From an uncultured Lachnospiraceae bacterium (lineage in GTDB: Bacteria; Bacillota; Clostridia; Lachnospirales; Lachnospiraceae), in NCBI GenBank assembly GCA_946566685.1, contig CAMNXA010000025.1:1-45101 (forward strand): DNA of 45,101 nucleotides, read 5' to 3'. Numbering within the stretch: position 1 is the stretch's first letter; every line of letters begins with the position of its first letter. Shown in pieces: positions 18,685-27,649 of this stretch. Position numbers and translations under genes: made by a program. The notes below the pieces were generated by a model. The model did not search any database. It was not told the origin of the DNA and worked only from the letters and a program-made list of their open reading frames with translations.

Positions 18685-18772
18685 GACATGGAGTGATACT
18701 AAGACACCTGGGATACGGTGTCTAAGTATCACTATGCCATGTCTGGAAGAATGTCCATAGGGACATTCTTCC
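18685..18772 (+). repeat. Two adjacent strong stem-loops between the siroheme fusion gene and hemA
   Basis: Stem-loop 1: 18685-18708 pairs with 18717-18743. It has a 17-bp inner stem with one mismatch and a 7-bp outer stem (GACATGG with CCATGTC) separated by a 3-nt bulge. Stem-loop 2: GGAAGAATGTCC (18745-18756) with GGACATTCTTCC (18761-18772), a perfect 12-bp stem with an ATAG loop. Neither has a T run. They begin 2 nt after the stop codon, so they may protect the upstream mRNA end or reduce read-through into hemA. Confidence 0.7.
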
Positions 18773-18862
18773 CAGTGGCGAGGCGTTATGTTGTATTGAG
18801 AGAGTGGGAAAGACGTGTTTTGCTATTTCGTGGGGATATTATGAGTGTGCTGGTGAGATGTG

Positions 18863-19996
18863 ATGGAGTGTATTAGTATTAGTCATAAGACTGCATCATC
18901 TGGGGTGCGGGAGCGGCTTTATGTGCCGAAAGAGGAAGCGGGAGACTTTCTGGGAAAGATCCGTGCGGTTGCGGGGGTGGAGGAGTGTGTACTGCTGTCT
19001 ACCTGCAACCGTACGGAGATTTACGTACAGGGAGAGGGTAACAGTTTCCGAGGGCTGGAAGAAGTGCTGGCCGGGGCCTCGGGCTGCGCAGGAGAACAGA
19101 TCCGGAATCTGATCAGACGTTATCAGGGACGAAAAGCGCTGCATCATCTGTTCCGTGTGGTCTGTGGAATGGAGTCCATGGTGATCGGGGAAGATGAAAT
19201 CCTCGGGCAGGTGCGGGATGCTTATCGTTATGCCAAGGACGCAGGATATACAGGGTATGAACTGAATAGTGTTTTTCAGGCGGCGCTTGCCTGTGCCAAG
19301 CGGGTGAAAACGGAGACCATGATTTCCAAAACAGCGGTGTCCGTGGCAACGTTGGCAGTCAATGAAGTGATACATCTGCCAATGACGAATAAGACAGTGC
19401 TATTGATGGGCAGCAGCGGGAAGATGGGCGGTATTATCCTGAAAAATCTGCTGAGCCAGAAAAATATTCGCATCATCGCCACAGTGCGATCGCACAACGG
19501 CATCAGCCATAGCGGCAGTGCAGGCATAGAACACGTGGATTATCAGGACAGGTATGCCAGTCTGGAGGCGGCGGATGCAGTGATATCAGCCACCTCCAGC
19601 CCCCATTATACCCTGACGGCAGGGCGGGTCAGGGCGGCAATACGAACGCCTAAGGAACGACTGTTTCTGGATATCTCCATGCCGCCGGATCTGGATGCGG
19701 AAATCGGAGAGATGGAGCACTGTCGTCTGGTAGCATTGGATGATATCGAAAAGCTGGCGGAGGATAATAACAGGCTAAAACAGCAGGCTTTTGCGGATGC
19801 GGGAGAGATTCTGAACGAGGAACTGGAGAAAATCTGCAAGGTGCTGGCTTTTCATCGGTTCACGGAGGGTGACATGCACTGGAAAGAGCGGTATGCGGAC
19901 TGTTCGGCAGAAAAGGTATTGTACTTGCTGCGGGATAAACTGGACAGCGATTCTTTTGAGGCGGTCTTGAAGGCGCTGGATGGCGCGATGACATAA
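18863..19996 (+). CDS. hemA: Glutamyl-tRNA reductase
   Basis: 377 residues. It reduces glutamyl-tRNA(Glu) to glutamate-1-semialdehyde, the first step of the C5 tetrapyrrole pathway. Seen: the N-terminal SISHKTASSGVRERL, catalytic-Cys motif LLSTCNRTEIYV near residue 50, GMESMVIGEDEILGQVRDAY, the NADPH-binding VLLMGSSGKMGG region near residue 175, and a C-terminal helical dimerisation part that is shorter than in longer family members. The ATG 18863 is preceded by a GTG (18860) in frame, and only a weak GGTGAG lies upstream, so the exact start is uncertain. It heads the siroheme gene set. Confidence 0.92.
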   Translation: MECISISHKTASSGVRERLYVPKEEAGDFLGKIRAVAGVEECVLLSTCNRTEIYVQGEGNSFRGLEEVLAGASGCAGEQIRNLIRRYQGRKALHHLFRVVCGMESMVIGEDEILGQVRDAYRYAKDAGYTGYELNSVFQAALACAKRVKTETMISKTAVSVATLAVNEVIHLPMTNKTVLLMGSSGKMGGIILKNLLSQKNIRIIATVRSHNGISHSGSAGIEHVDYQDRYASLEAADAVISATSSPHYTLTAGRVRAAIRTPKERLFLDISMPPDLDAEIGEMEHCRLVALDDIEKLAEDNNRLKQQAFADAGEILNEELEKICKVLAFHRFTEGDMHWKERYADCSAEKVLYLLRDKLDSDSFEAVLKALDGAMT

Positions 19997-20010
19997 GTGG
20001 GAGAACTGGC

Positions 20011-20655
20011 ATGGGATATTTTCCGTTTTTTATGGAATTAAAAGGAAAGAACGGCATTGTTGTGGGCGGGGGGAAAGTGGCGGCCAGAAAAGTGGAGAAG
20101 CTTTTACTGTTTGATCCATCTTTAAAGGTAATTGCGCCTGTGATCGAAGAATGTATGAGGGTACTGGGAGGGCTGCCGCAAAAGGATGTGGCGGCTTCTC
20201 TTCAGTTTGAGGAACGCGAAGTGCAGATGGAGGATCTGAATGGAGCGGATTTTGTGGTAGCGGCAACGGATGATGAGGCGTTGAACGGGCGTATTGCAGC
20301 GCATTGCAGTGCAGGACGGATTCCGGTCAATGTGGTGGATGACAGGGATAAATGCACCTTTTTCTTCCCGGCACTGATCAAGGAAGGGCCGCTTACCATT
20401 GGGATTTCGACAGATGGCAAAAGTCCGCTGGCGGCCGCCTGGGTACGGCAGGAGATTTCAGGGAAGCTGACGGATGGCATAGGAAATATTATTGACTTAT
20501 TGGGTCAAGTGCGTCCTGCCGTGATGCAGATGGAAATGGAGGAATCAGACAGAAAGAAATTGTTCGAGAGATTGTTCTGCTATTGTATGGAAAAGGGGAA
20601 AGGGGTATCGGTGGAGGAACTGATGGGCCTTTTGCAGACAGACTTTGAAAAGTGA
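20011..20655 (+). CDS. Precorrin-2 dehydrogenase / sirohydrochlorin ferrochelatase (Met8/SirC type)
   Basis: 214 residues, matching the NAD-dependent domain of CysG and yeast Met8p. It oxidises precorrin-2 to sirohydrochlorin, and bifunctional members also insert iron to give siroheme. Seen: PFFMELKGKNGIVVGGGKVAARKVEKLL (Rossmann GGGxVA motif), the AATDDEALN segment with the catalytic-type Asp, NVVDDRDKCTFFFPALI, and the GPLTIGISTDGKSP stretch. No separate SirB/CbiK chelatase is visible in the operon, so bifunctionality is plausible but not shown. It lies 14 bp after hemA and overlaps the hemC upstream region. Confidence 0.88.
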   Translation: MGYFPFFMELKGKNGIVVGGGKVAARKVEKLLLFDPSLKVIAPVIEECMRVLGGLPQKDVAASLQFEEREVQMEDLNGADFVVAATDDEALNGRIAAHCSAGRIPVNVVDDRDKCTFFFPALIKEGPLTIGISTDGKSPLAAAWVRQEISGKLTDGIGNIIDLLGQVRPAVMQMEMEESDRKKLFERLFCYCMEKGKGVSVEELMGLLQTDFEK

Positions 20656-20674
20656 CAGAAGGGGATTCGGCAAT

Positions 20675-21736
20675 ATGATCAGGATTGGGACAAGAGGGAG
20701 CAGGCTGGCCTTGAGGCAGGCGGCGCTGGTGCAGGAAGCGCTGGTGCAGATGGACAGTAAGATAGCGACAGAACTTGTGATATTACATACCAGAGGCGAC
20801 AGGATACAGGACAGACCGATTTCCGAAGTTGGAGAGAAAGGTATCTTTGCAACGGAACTGGAGCAGGCGTTGCTCAGAGGACAGATTGACCTTGCGGTAC
20901 ATTCGGCAAAAGATCTGCCGGTGAAGTTAGCGGATGGTCTGGTGATTGCGGCTGTTTTGCCAAGGGCTGATGTGCGGGATACGCTTGTGGTGCAAAGGGG
21001 AGGCAGAGTGCCGCTTGTGCGGCAGGGCATAGAGGATGTATACGAAACGGGACTGTTGAAAAGAGGAGAGGCGCAGTATCAAAGAAACCTACAGGAAGAT
21101 ATTTCGAATCTCTTTAGGATAGGGAGCGGCAGCAGGCGGAGGCAGATGCTGGCAGGGAAGCTATGGGAGCATGTCATCTGTGAGGAAATCCGCGGCAATG
21201 TGGATACCAGACTGCGCAAACTAAAAGAAGGCAGTTATGACGGCATTTTATTGGCAAAGGCGGGTTTGGATCGTTTGGGTATGGAGGCTGACCAGGAAAA
21301 AGATTTTGATTTTTATCCGCTTTCCCCGGAAGTGTTTTTGCCCGCGGCCTGTCAGGGCATCATTGCGGTGGAGGCTTTACAGGACTCTGCTGCGGCCAAA
21401 ATTTGCAGAAAGATGACAGACAGGGAGACAGAGGTGTGTTATCTGGCAGAGCGGGAGGTGCTGGCACAGTTTTCGGCGGATTGCAGTGAGACTGTGGCGG
21501 CCTGGTGCAGACGGGCGGCAGAGGAACAGAAACGGGAAACCGTGTGCAAAGAAGGAAAGCTATGTGTGGAATCAGCAGGTGCGGAAGAGAAACTGGTTTT
21601 GGATGTGATGTATGAGGAAAACAGGGTAAGACTCACATGTCAGGCTGATGTAGAAGAAGGAAGGCAGCTGGCCAAACAGGCGGTGCAGATGGTAAAGAAG
21701 CAACAACCAAGGGAAAATAACCAGAAGCAACGGTAA
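20675..21736 (+). CDS. hemC: Hydroxymethylbilane synthase (porphobilinogen deaminase)
   Basis: 353 residues from ATG 20675 (AAGGGG upstream), longer than the usual 305-315. It joins four porphobilinogens into hydroxymethylbilane. Seen: IRIGTRGSRLALRQAALV, the HSAKDLP motif with catalytic Asp, EEIRGNVDTRLRKL, PAACQGIIAVE, and C270 in SADCSETVAA, which aligns with the Cys that holds the dipyrromethane cofactor. Odd: about 26 extra residues between DTLVVQRGGR and the arginine motif, which reads GSGSRRRQ instead of GTSSLRRQ. An in-frame TTG at 20645 would overlap the previous gene and is less likely. Confidence 0.9.
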   Translation: MIRIGTRGSRLALRQAALVQEALVQMDSKIATELVILHTRGDRIQDRPISEVGEKGIFATELEQALLRGQIDLAVHSAKDLPVKLADGLVIAAVLPRADVRDTLVVQRGGRVPLVRQGIEDVYETGLLKRGEAQYQRNLQEDISNLFRIGSGSRRRQMLAGKLWEHVICEEIRGNVDTRLRKLKEGSYDGILLAKAGLDRLGMEADQEKDFDFYPLSPEVFLPAACQGIIAVEALQDSAAAKICRKMTDRETEVCYLAEREVLAQFSADCSETVAAWCRRAAEEQKRETVCKEGKLCVESAGAEEKLVLDVMYEENRVRLTCQADVEEGRQLAKQAVQMVKKQQPRENNQKQR

Positions 21737-21767
21737 TTCGTATGCAGAAAGAGGAGAATATAAGAGT

Positions 21768-23315
21768 TTGAAGGACGGAAAGGTATATCTGGCGGGCGGT
21801 GGCTGCGGCGATGCAGGTCTTGTGACATGGAAAACGCTGGGCATCTTGAAAAGCTGTGACACGGTGGTGTATGACAGCCTGGTTTCGGAAGAACTGCTGC
21901 AATGGACCAAGCCGGATTGTGAAAAGATTTATGTGGGAAAACGATATGGAAACCATAGCAGAAGACAAGCAGAGATCAATGCCCTTCTGGTGGAGAAGGC
22001 ACGGGAGGGGAAGCTGGTTTTGCGGCTCAAAGGCGGGGATCCTTATGTGTTTGGCAGAGGCGGGGAAGAATTTATGACGGTACGTGATGCGGGATTTTGC
22101 TGTGAGGAGATACCGGGAATCACATCGGCCATTGCGGTTCCGGCGGCGGCCGGGATTCCGGTTACCCACAGAGGACTTTCGGACAGCGTAACGGTGGTGA
22201 CAGGAACTGCGGCAGACAAAGATGGGCATGCGGAATTAAACATGGATTTTGACGCACTGGCGCGCCTTACCGGAACACTGGTGATCTTGATGGGGATGCA
22301 TCATCTGGACAAGATCGTGGCAGGACTGCTTGCGGCCGGAAAGGACCGGAATACCCCCTGCGCCATTATTATGGATGGGACAACCGAAAGACAGAAAGTC
22401 TTAAGAGCAGCATTGGACGAACTTTCGGAACAGGCGGCGATGCAGGGTTTTACCTCGCCGGCGGTGATCGTGATTGGCGCTGTGGCCGGGCTGGAACTGT
22501 TATCGGAGAGGAAAGACAGGAATCAGGAAATCCAAGTTGGGGTGACCGGCACACGGCATTTTGCAGATAAGGTATCATCCAGGCTTCGAAGCAAGGGGAT
22601 TACCACCTTGGATATGAGCTTTATGGAGATTAGGCCGACAAAGGATGCTCTGCCGGATTTGGCAGCTTATGACTGGCTTGTGTTTACCAGCCCAAACGGT
22701 GTGAGGGTGTTTCTCGACAAGATGAAGGAGGAGCGGCGTGATTTGAGGACGCTTTCTGATAACAATATTGCAGTGATTGGTCCGGGGACGGCGGCAGCGC
22801 TGCGGGAAGCCGGAATTTATGCCGATTATATGCCTGCGGTCTATGATGCGGCACACTTGGCGCAGGGACTTTCGGATAGAATATTGACGGAGCGGATGGA
22901 GGAAAGAACCGGGAGGACAGACGATCAACACAGAAATTGTGATCTGCCATGTCCGGCAATTTTCCTGCGGGCAAAACAGGGAAGCGATAGTATGCCGTCT
23001 GTCTTTCAGGAGAGAGGAATTTCTTATAGGGAATATCCCCTCTATGAACTGGGTGTGCAGGAGTCAAAACGGGATGCAGTTATAGATACCGAACCGGATT
23101 ATATTGTTTTTGGCTCTGCCATGGGAGCCCGGGCTTATTTTGAGGGACTCAGGGAGAAGGGGCGGCATAATACAAAGAGCCGTTATGTCTGCATCGGGGA
23201 ATGGTGCGCCAAAGAAGTACGAAAACATGTCGGAGTACCGCCTCTGGTTGCAGAGGAAGCCAGTACGGATTCTGTGGCAGAGTGTCTGTGCGAAGAGATA
23301 GAAAGCAAAAGTTAG
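21768..23315 (+). CDS. Uroporphyrinogen-III C-methyltransferase fused to uroporphyrinogen-III synthase (CobA-HemD)
   Basis: 515 residues in two parts. Residues 1-245 are a SAM-dependent methyltransferase that turns uroporphyrinogen III into precorrin-2: AGGGCGDAGLVTWK, VYDSLVSEELL, RLKGGDPYVFGRGGEE, PGITSAIAVPAAAGIPVTHRG and VILMGMHHL. Residues about 255-510 are HemD-like, closing hydroxymethylbilane to uroporphyrinogen III: GVTGTRHFADKVSSRL, DWLVFTSPNGVRVFL and the late IVFGSAMGARAYF segment. This fusion is common in Clostridia. Start is TTG 21768 with GAGGAG at 21751-21756; no in-frame ATG with a ribosome site was found. It lies 31 bp after hemC. Confidence 0.92.
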   Translation: MKDGKVYLAGGGCGDAGLVTWKTLGILKSCDTVVYDSLVSEELLQWTKPDCEKIYVGKRYGNHSRRQAEINALLVEKAREGKLVLRLKGGDPYVFGRGGEEFMTVRDAGFCCEEIPGITSAIAVPAAAGIPVTHRGLSDSVTVVTGTAADKDGHAELNMDFDALARLTGTLVILMGMHHLDKIVAGLLAAGKDRNTPCAIIMDGTTERQKVLRAALDELSEQAAMQGFTSPAVIVIGAVAGLELLSERKDRNQEIQVGVTGTRHFADKVSSRLRSKGITTLDMSFMEIRPTKDALPDLAAYDWLVFTSPNGVRVFLDKMKEERRDLRTLSDNNIAVIGPGTAAALREAGIYADYMPAVYDAAHLAQGLSDRILTERMEERTGRTDDQHRNCDLPCPAIFLRAKQGSDSMPSVFQERGISYREYPLYELGVQESKRDAVIDTEPDYIVFGSAMGARAYFEGLREKGRHNTKSRYVCIGEWCAKEVRKHVGVPPLVAEEASTDSVAECLCEEIESKS

Positions 23316-23345
23316 AAAACAACGAGATAAGCAGAGGAGATAGCG

Positions 23346-24305
23346 ATGTATCGATTCAGAAGACTGAGAAGAGATGAGAGAGTCCGAGCTATGATGCAGG
23401 AGACAAGACTGCATCCCAAGGATTTTATTTACCCGATATTTGTGATAGAGGGAGAGAAGATTCGGCATCCGGTGGAGTCCATGCCCGGGGTTTTTCAATA
23501 CTCTATCGATTGTCTGGATGAAATCCTGGAACAGGTAAAGGCGGCAGACATCGGGGGCATCATGCTTTTCGGGATTCCCCAATATAAAGATTCCCAGGGG
23601 AGTCAGGCCTATGCGCAGGATGGTATCACCCAGAGGGCAGTCAGATTTATTCGGGAAAAGTATCCTGAAATCTATATTGTGGTGGATGTGTGTCTGTGTG
23701 AGTACACTTCCCATGGTCATTGCGGGATGGTGTGCGGGGAAGAAATTTTAAACGATGAGACTCTGCCGTATCTGGTGAAAATGGCGGTGAGTCTTGCGGA
23801 GGCAGGCGCCGATATGGTGGCGCCCTCGGATATGATGGATGGCCGGGTAGCGGCCATACGGGAAGGATTAGACCGGGCGGGATTTACGCAGGTTCCGATC
23901 ATGGCCTACAGTGCGAAATTTGCCTCTGCCTATTACGGGCCTTTCCGGGATGCGGCGCACTCCGCACCGGGATTTGGAGACCGCAAAAGTTACCAGATGG
24001 ACTGTGCCAACGGGCAGGAGGCACTGCGGGAAATCCGTGCGGATATAGAGGAGGGAGCAGACCTTGTGATGGTCAAACCGGCCCTTGCCTATCTGGACGT
24101 ATTAAAAGAGGCAGCGCTTACCTTTGCTATGCCGCTTGCCGTGTATAACGTGAGCGGCGAATATGCGATGGTGAAGGCGGCTGCGGCCAATGGGTGGATT
24201 GATGAGAGAAGGATCGTGCTGGAGAATCTTACCGCCATGAAGCGAGCCGGTGCAAAGATTATTATTACCTATCATGCATTGGATGCGGTAAGGTGGTTAA
24301 GATGA
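23346..24305 (+). CDS. hemB: Delta-aminolevulinic acid dehydratase (porphobilinogen synthase)
   Basis: 319 residues. The enzyme condenses two 5-aminolevulinates to porphobilinogen. Seen: the N-terminal YRFRRLRRDERVRAM, the cysteine-rich metal motif DVCLCEYTSHGHCG near residue 118 (the zinc-dependent type), Schiff-base Lys in MAYSAKFASAYYGPFRDA, and the second catalytic Lys in LVMVKPALAYLD near residue 240. ATG 23346 follows GAGGAGAT. Gene order places it just before hemL; a 15-bp gap suggests one mRNA. Confidence 0.95.
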   Translation: MYRFRRLRRDERVRAMMQETRLHPKDFIYPIFVIEGEKIRHPVESMPGVFQYSIDCLDEILEQVKAADIGGIMLFGIPQYKDSQGSQAYAQDGITQRAVRFIREKYPEIYIVVDVCLCEYTSHGHCGMVCGEEILNDETLPYLVKMAVSLAEAGADMVAPSDMMDGRVAAIREGLDRAGFTQVPIMAYSAKFASAYYGPFRDAAHSAPGFGDRKSYQMDCANGQEALREIRADIEEGADLVMVKPALAYLDVLKEAALTFAMPLAVYNVSGEYAMVKAAAANGWIDERRIVLENLTAMKRAGAKIIITYHALDAVRWLR

Positions 24306-24320
24306 CGTTAGGAGGAAGGT

Positions 24321-25616
24321 ATGAACTGGGATAAGTCGGAAAAATGGTATGACAGGGCGCAGGGACTGATCCCCGGCGGGGTCAACTCCCCGGTACGGGC
24401 TTTCGGCGCGGTGGGAAGACATCCCTTTTTTGTGGAGAAAGCGCAGGGAGCGTGGCTCTATGATGTGGATGGCAACCGTTATCTGGATTATGTCTGCTCC
24501 TGGGGGCCGGGGATATTGGGGCATGCCCATCCAAGAGTGGTTGAGGCGGTACAAAGAGTCTGTGCCGAAGGACTTACCTTTGGTGCACCCACTGCGAAAG
24601 AGGTAGAACTGGCGGAACTGATCCATGCCTGTGTTCCCGATGTGGAGATGGTGCGGCTGGTCAGTTCCGGGACGGAGGCAGTGATGAGTGCCGTGCGTGT
24701 GGCCAGAGGATTTACGGGCAGAGAGAAGATCATCAAGTTTGCCGGGAATTATCATGGCCATTCCGATGGACTGCTGGTGAAAGCGGGATCCGGGCTGATG
24801 ACCCAGTCAGTGCCGGACAGCGCCGGTGTGCCGGCAGGATATGCGGCCAGCACGTTGACGGCGGTCTATAACGATGAGGAATCTGTGCGGGTATTGATGG
24901 AAGAAAACCATGGACAGGTGGCGGCGATCGTAGTGGAGCCGGTGGCGGCCAATATGGGTGTGGTGCCGCCGAAAAAGGGCTTTTTGGAATTCCTGCGCCG
25001 TATTACGAAAGAGCAGGGAGTGATTTTGATTTTTGATGAAGTAATCACGGGATTTCGTCTGGCGCTGGGAGGGGCATCGCAGTACACGGGTGTCCATGCG
25101 GATTTATATACCTTTGGCAAGATTGTGGGCGGCGGCATGCCTCTGGCGGCCTATGGCGGCAGACGGGATATCATGTCCTGCGTGGCGCCGCTGGGATCCG
25201 TCTATCAGGCAGGTACATTGTCAGGCAATCCGGTGGCTGTGGCAGCAGGAATCGAGACTTTGAAGATTCTCATGGAAGATCCGGGAATCTATGAGAGGAT
25301 TGACAGACGGGCGCAGACGCTGGCAGAGGCTTTTCGAAATGTTGGCCTGACGGTAAATCGGGCGGGTTCTTTGCTCTCGGCATTTTTTACGCCAGGCTTT
25401 GGGAAAAGAGAGGGGTGGGTAGAGAATTATGAAGATGCCTGCCAATGTGACAGGAAGGCCTTTGCGGCGTATTTTAACAGAATGCTGGAGAGGGGTATTT
25501 ATGTGGCGCCCTCCCAGTTTGAAGCCATGTTTGTGTCGGATGCCCATGCGGAGGAACTGATAGAGAGGACATGTGAAGCAATCAGGGAAGCCCTGTTTGG
25601 AATTTTAGGGAATTAA
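24321..25616 (+). CDS. hemL: Glutamate-1-semialdehyde 2,1-aminomutase
   Basis: 431 residues, a PLP enzyme that converts glutamate-1-semialdehyde, the HemA product, to 5-aminolevulinate, the HemB substrate. Seen: LIPGGVNSPVRAF near the N-terminus, SSGTEAVMSAVRVARG, NYHGHSDGLLVKAGSG, the IFDEVITGFR PLP-ring Asp motif, and the PLP-Lys K267 in TFGKIVGGGMPLAAYG. AGGAGGAAGGT upstream of ATG 24321 is a strong ribosome site. It is the last visible gene of the siroheme set; no clear terminator follows. Confidence 0.95.
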   Translation: MNWDKSEKWYDRAQGLIPGGVNSPVRAFGAVGRHPFFVEKAQGAWLYDVDGNRYLDYVCSWGPGILGHAHPRVVEAVQRVCAEGLTFGAPTAKEVELAELIHACVPDVEMVRLVSSGTEAVMSAVRVARGFTGREKIIKFAGNYHGHSDGLLVKAGSGLMTQSVPDSAGVPAGYAASTLTAVYNDEESVRVLMEENHGQVAAIVVEPVAANMGVVPPKKGFLEFLRRITKEQGVILIFDEVITGFRLALGGASQYTGVHADLYTFGKIVGGGMPLAAYGGRRDIMSCVAPLGSVYQAGTLSGNPVAVAAGIETLKILMEDPGIYERIDRRAQTLAEAFRNVGLTVNRAGSLLSAFFTPGFGKREGWVENYEDACQCDRKAFAAYFNRMLERGIYVAPSQFEAMFVSDAHAEELIERTCEAIREALFGILGN

Positions 25617-25704
25617 TCTGCGAATCCATATCTTAAGGGCAGGTGATTTATCAAATGGAAGATTTTAGAGAGCAGTATCAACAGGAATTATATGGTTTCT
25701 TACG

Positions 25705-26709
25705 GTGGCGGATTTCTTTGAGGTGGACAAAAAACTGACAACCATTGCATTTGCAGCGAATATTATACTTTTTATACCGGCTGTCTATATTTATGTGAAA
25801 ACTGATCTGTCGAAAGCCTGGATTAAATACTTTCTTTTATCGCTGCTTTGCATTGTTTCGGGGGTGATTGCCGCTTTTTTGTCATTTCATGCGGTACTGG
25901 CTTATGTCATACCATTGTTGTTTGCAACGCAGTACAGAAGACGCAGTACAATCTGGTTTGCCTATGTGGCAAATACGGTCACGATGTTGGTCAGTTCACT
26001 TGTCAGTTTCTTTTATGGAATTTGTGATCTGAATCTCCTTTTACAGAGCCAGCATGTCAGAAGCTGGTATCTGGAGCAGACGACAGAGGGGATATTGAAC
26101 ATACCATTTAATGAGAATCCGGTATTTATCATTGTCGTATTTGAAGTCTTTCCAAGGAGTATTATTTTATTGGTATTTTCCATCCTGATGCAGTATATTA
26201 TTGTCAGCAGTAACGAGGATGCTTACCGGATCGCACAGCTTACATACTTAAAGGGAACAGATGTCAAGACAAAGGTTTTCAATAAAAACAAGTATGTGGA
26301 AATGGTGGAAGAATATTATCCGAAGATAGAGCAGATTTCCGTATTATTCTGGGATCTGAATAACCTGAAGATGATCAATGACAAATTTGGGCACAGTATG
26401 GGGGATCTGGCGATAGAGAAGCTTTCCTTTGCCCTGGCTTCCCATGCAAGTAACCGCTGCCGCGTGTACCGGATTGGCGGAGATGAGTTCCTGATGATCA
26501 TAGATGACCCCGGGCAGGGGGAATCAGAGGATATGATACGATCCGTTCGGGAAAAGCTCGAAGCAAACCAGGGAAAGGGCGAGATTCAGGTATCAAGTGC
26601 AGTTGGTTTCGCGTTGGGAAGAGGAGCGGATATTCTGGATGTGGTCGAAACGGCGGACGCCCATATGTATGAGAACAAAAGACGCGGCAAGGAGGAAAGA
26701 AGAGGATGA
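25705..26709 (+). CDS. Membrane-anchored GGDEF protein (probable diguanylate cyclase)
   Basis: 334 residues from a GTG. Residues about 10-175 hold four to six hydrophobic segments, an integral-membrane sensor region of no named type. Residues about 195-334 are a GGDEF domain: LFWDLNNLKMINDKFGHSMGD (metal Asp and substrate Asn), then GGDEF at 258-262. The RxxD inhibitory site is not present before it. It probably makes cyclic di-GMP. Odd start: the good ribosome site and ATG (25655) just upstream lead into another frame (MEDFREQYQQELYGFLRW) that stops at 25738, overlapping this start. The gene may have lost its true start to a frameshift. Confidence 0.78.
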   Translation: MADFFEVDKKLTTIAFAANIILFIPAVYIYVKTDLSKAWIKYFLLSLLCIVSGVIAAFLSFHAVLAYVIPLLFATQYRRRSTIWFAYVANTVTMLVSSLVSFFYGICDLNLLLQSQHVRSWYLEQTTEGILNIPFNENPVFIIVVFEVFPRSIILLVFSILMQYIIVSSNEDAYRIAQLTYLKGTDVKTKVFNKNKYVEMVEEYYPKIEQISVLFWDLNNLKMINDKFGHSMGDLAIEKLSFALASHASNRCRVYRIGGDEFLMIIDDPGQGESEDMIRSVREKLEANQGKGEIQVSSAVGFALGRGADILDVVETADAHMYENKRRGKEERRG

Positions 26710-27629
26710 AAGTGCTTGCGGTTCTGGGCGTTCTTTTTCTGCTGGGAATATTATTCCTCTATGTGTTATTTCGCATTGTATTTTACCATCCGTTTCGTTT
26801 ACGCCCGGCTGTACGTCAGATTCCGGACAGTAATTTGTACAGGGCTCATCAGGATAAAATGCTCAGAAACATAGAGGATATGGAGGAGGCATCCTTTGAG
26901 GAGGTCAACATCTTTTCGATGGATGGACTGCGGCTTTATGGAAAGTTGTATCCCGGCAAAGAGGGTGCGCCGCTTGTCATCTTTTTTCATGGGTTTCATG
27001 GAATGGCGGGATGGGATGGATATGGGATGTTTAAATTGTGTCAGGCAAATGCATACCCGCTTCTCATGGTCGATGAACGTGCGCACGGAAAAAGTGAAGG
27101 AAATGTGATTACCTTTGGCATAAAGGAGCGATATGATTGTAAACTATGGACCGAGTATGCTGTGGAACGATTTGGGCAAAATACAGATATTTTCCTGGCA
27201 GGGGTATCCATGGGTGCGGCTTCCGTGATGATGGCTTCCACTCTGGAACTGCCTGTGAGCGTAAAAGGCATCATAGAGGACTGCGGATATTCGGGACCCA
27301 TGGATATCATTGCAGAAACGGTAAAGGCAATGAAGCTTCCTGTGAAACCAGTCTGCCAGTTGATTAAGATGGGGGCGCGCATGTTCGGACATTTTGATCT
27401 GCAAGCGGATACTGCGCTTGCGTCTGTGCAGAGAGCAACAATTCCCATATTGTTTATTCATGGAAAGCAGGATTCCATAGTTCCCTACTCCATGGGGGTG
27501 GAGCTGTATGAGGCCTGTAAATCTCCTAAAGAATGGGTGCTGATAGAGGATGCTGACCATGCCAACAGTGCAATGACAGATTATGAGACTTACGAAAAAG
27601 AAGTTTTGAAGTTTATGAAAAATTTGTAG
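26706..27629 (+). CDS. Membrane-anchored alpha/beta hydrolase
   Basis: 307 residues overlapping the GGDEF gene by 4 bp. One N-terminal membrane helix (LAVLGVLFLLGILFLYVLF) is followed by an alpha/beta-hydrolase fold related to YqkD/YfhR-type serine hydrolases. Seen: FFHGFHG (oxyanion loop), VDERAHGKSEG, nucleophile elbow AGVSMGAAS, acid HGKQDSIVP and catalytic His DADHANS. Its substrate is unknown; peptide or ester hydrolysis at the outer face of the membrane is only a guess from the fold and anchor. Confidence 0.85.
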   Translation: MKVLAVLGVLFLLGILFLYVLFRIVFYHPFRLRPAVRQIPDSNLYRAHQDKMLRNIEDMEEASFEEVNIFSMDGLRLYGKLYPGKEGAPLVIFFHGFHGMAGWDGYGMFKLCQANAYPLLMVDERAHGKSEGNVITFGIKERYDCKLWTEYAVERFGQNTDIFLAGVSMGAASVMMASTLELPVSVKGIIEDCGYSGPMDIIAETVKAMKLPVKPVCQLIKMGARMFGHFDLQADTALASVQRATIPILFIHGKQDSIVPYSMGVELYEACKSPKEWVLIEDADHANSAMTDYETYEKEVLKFMKNL

Positions 27630-27649
27630 AGGGAGAATGGTTTGCGCCC

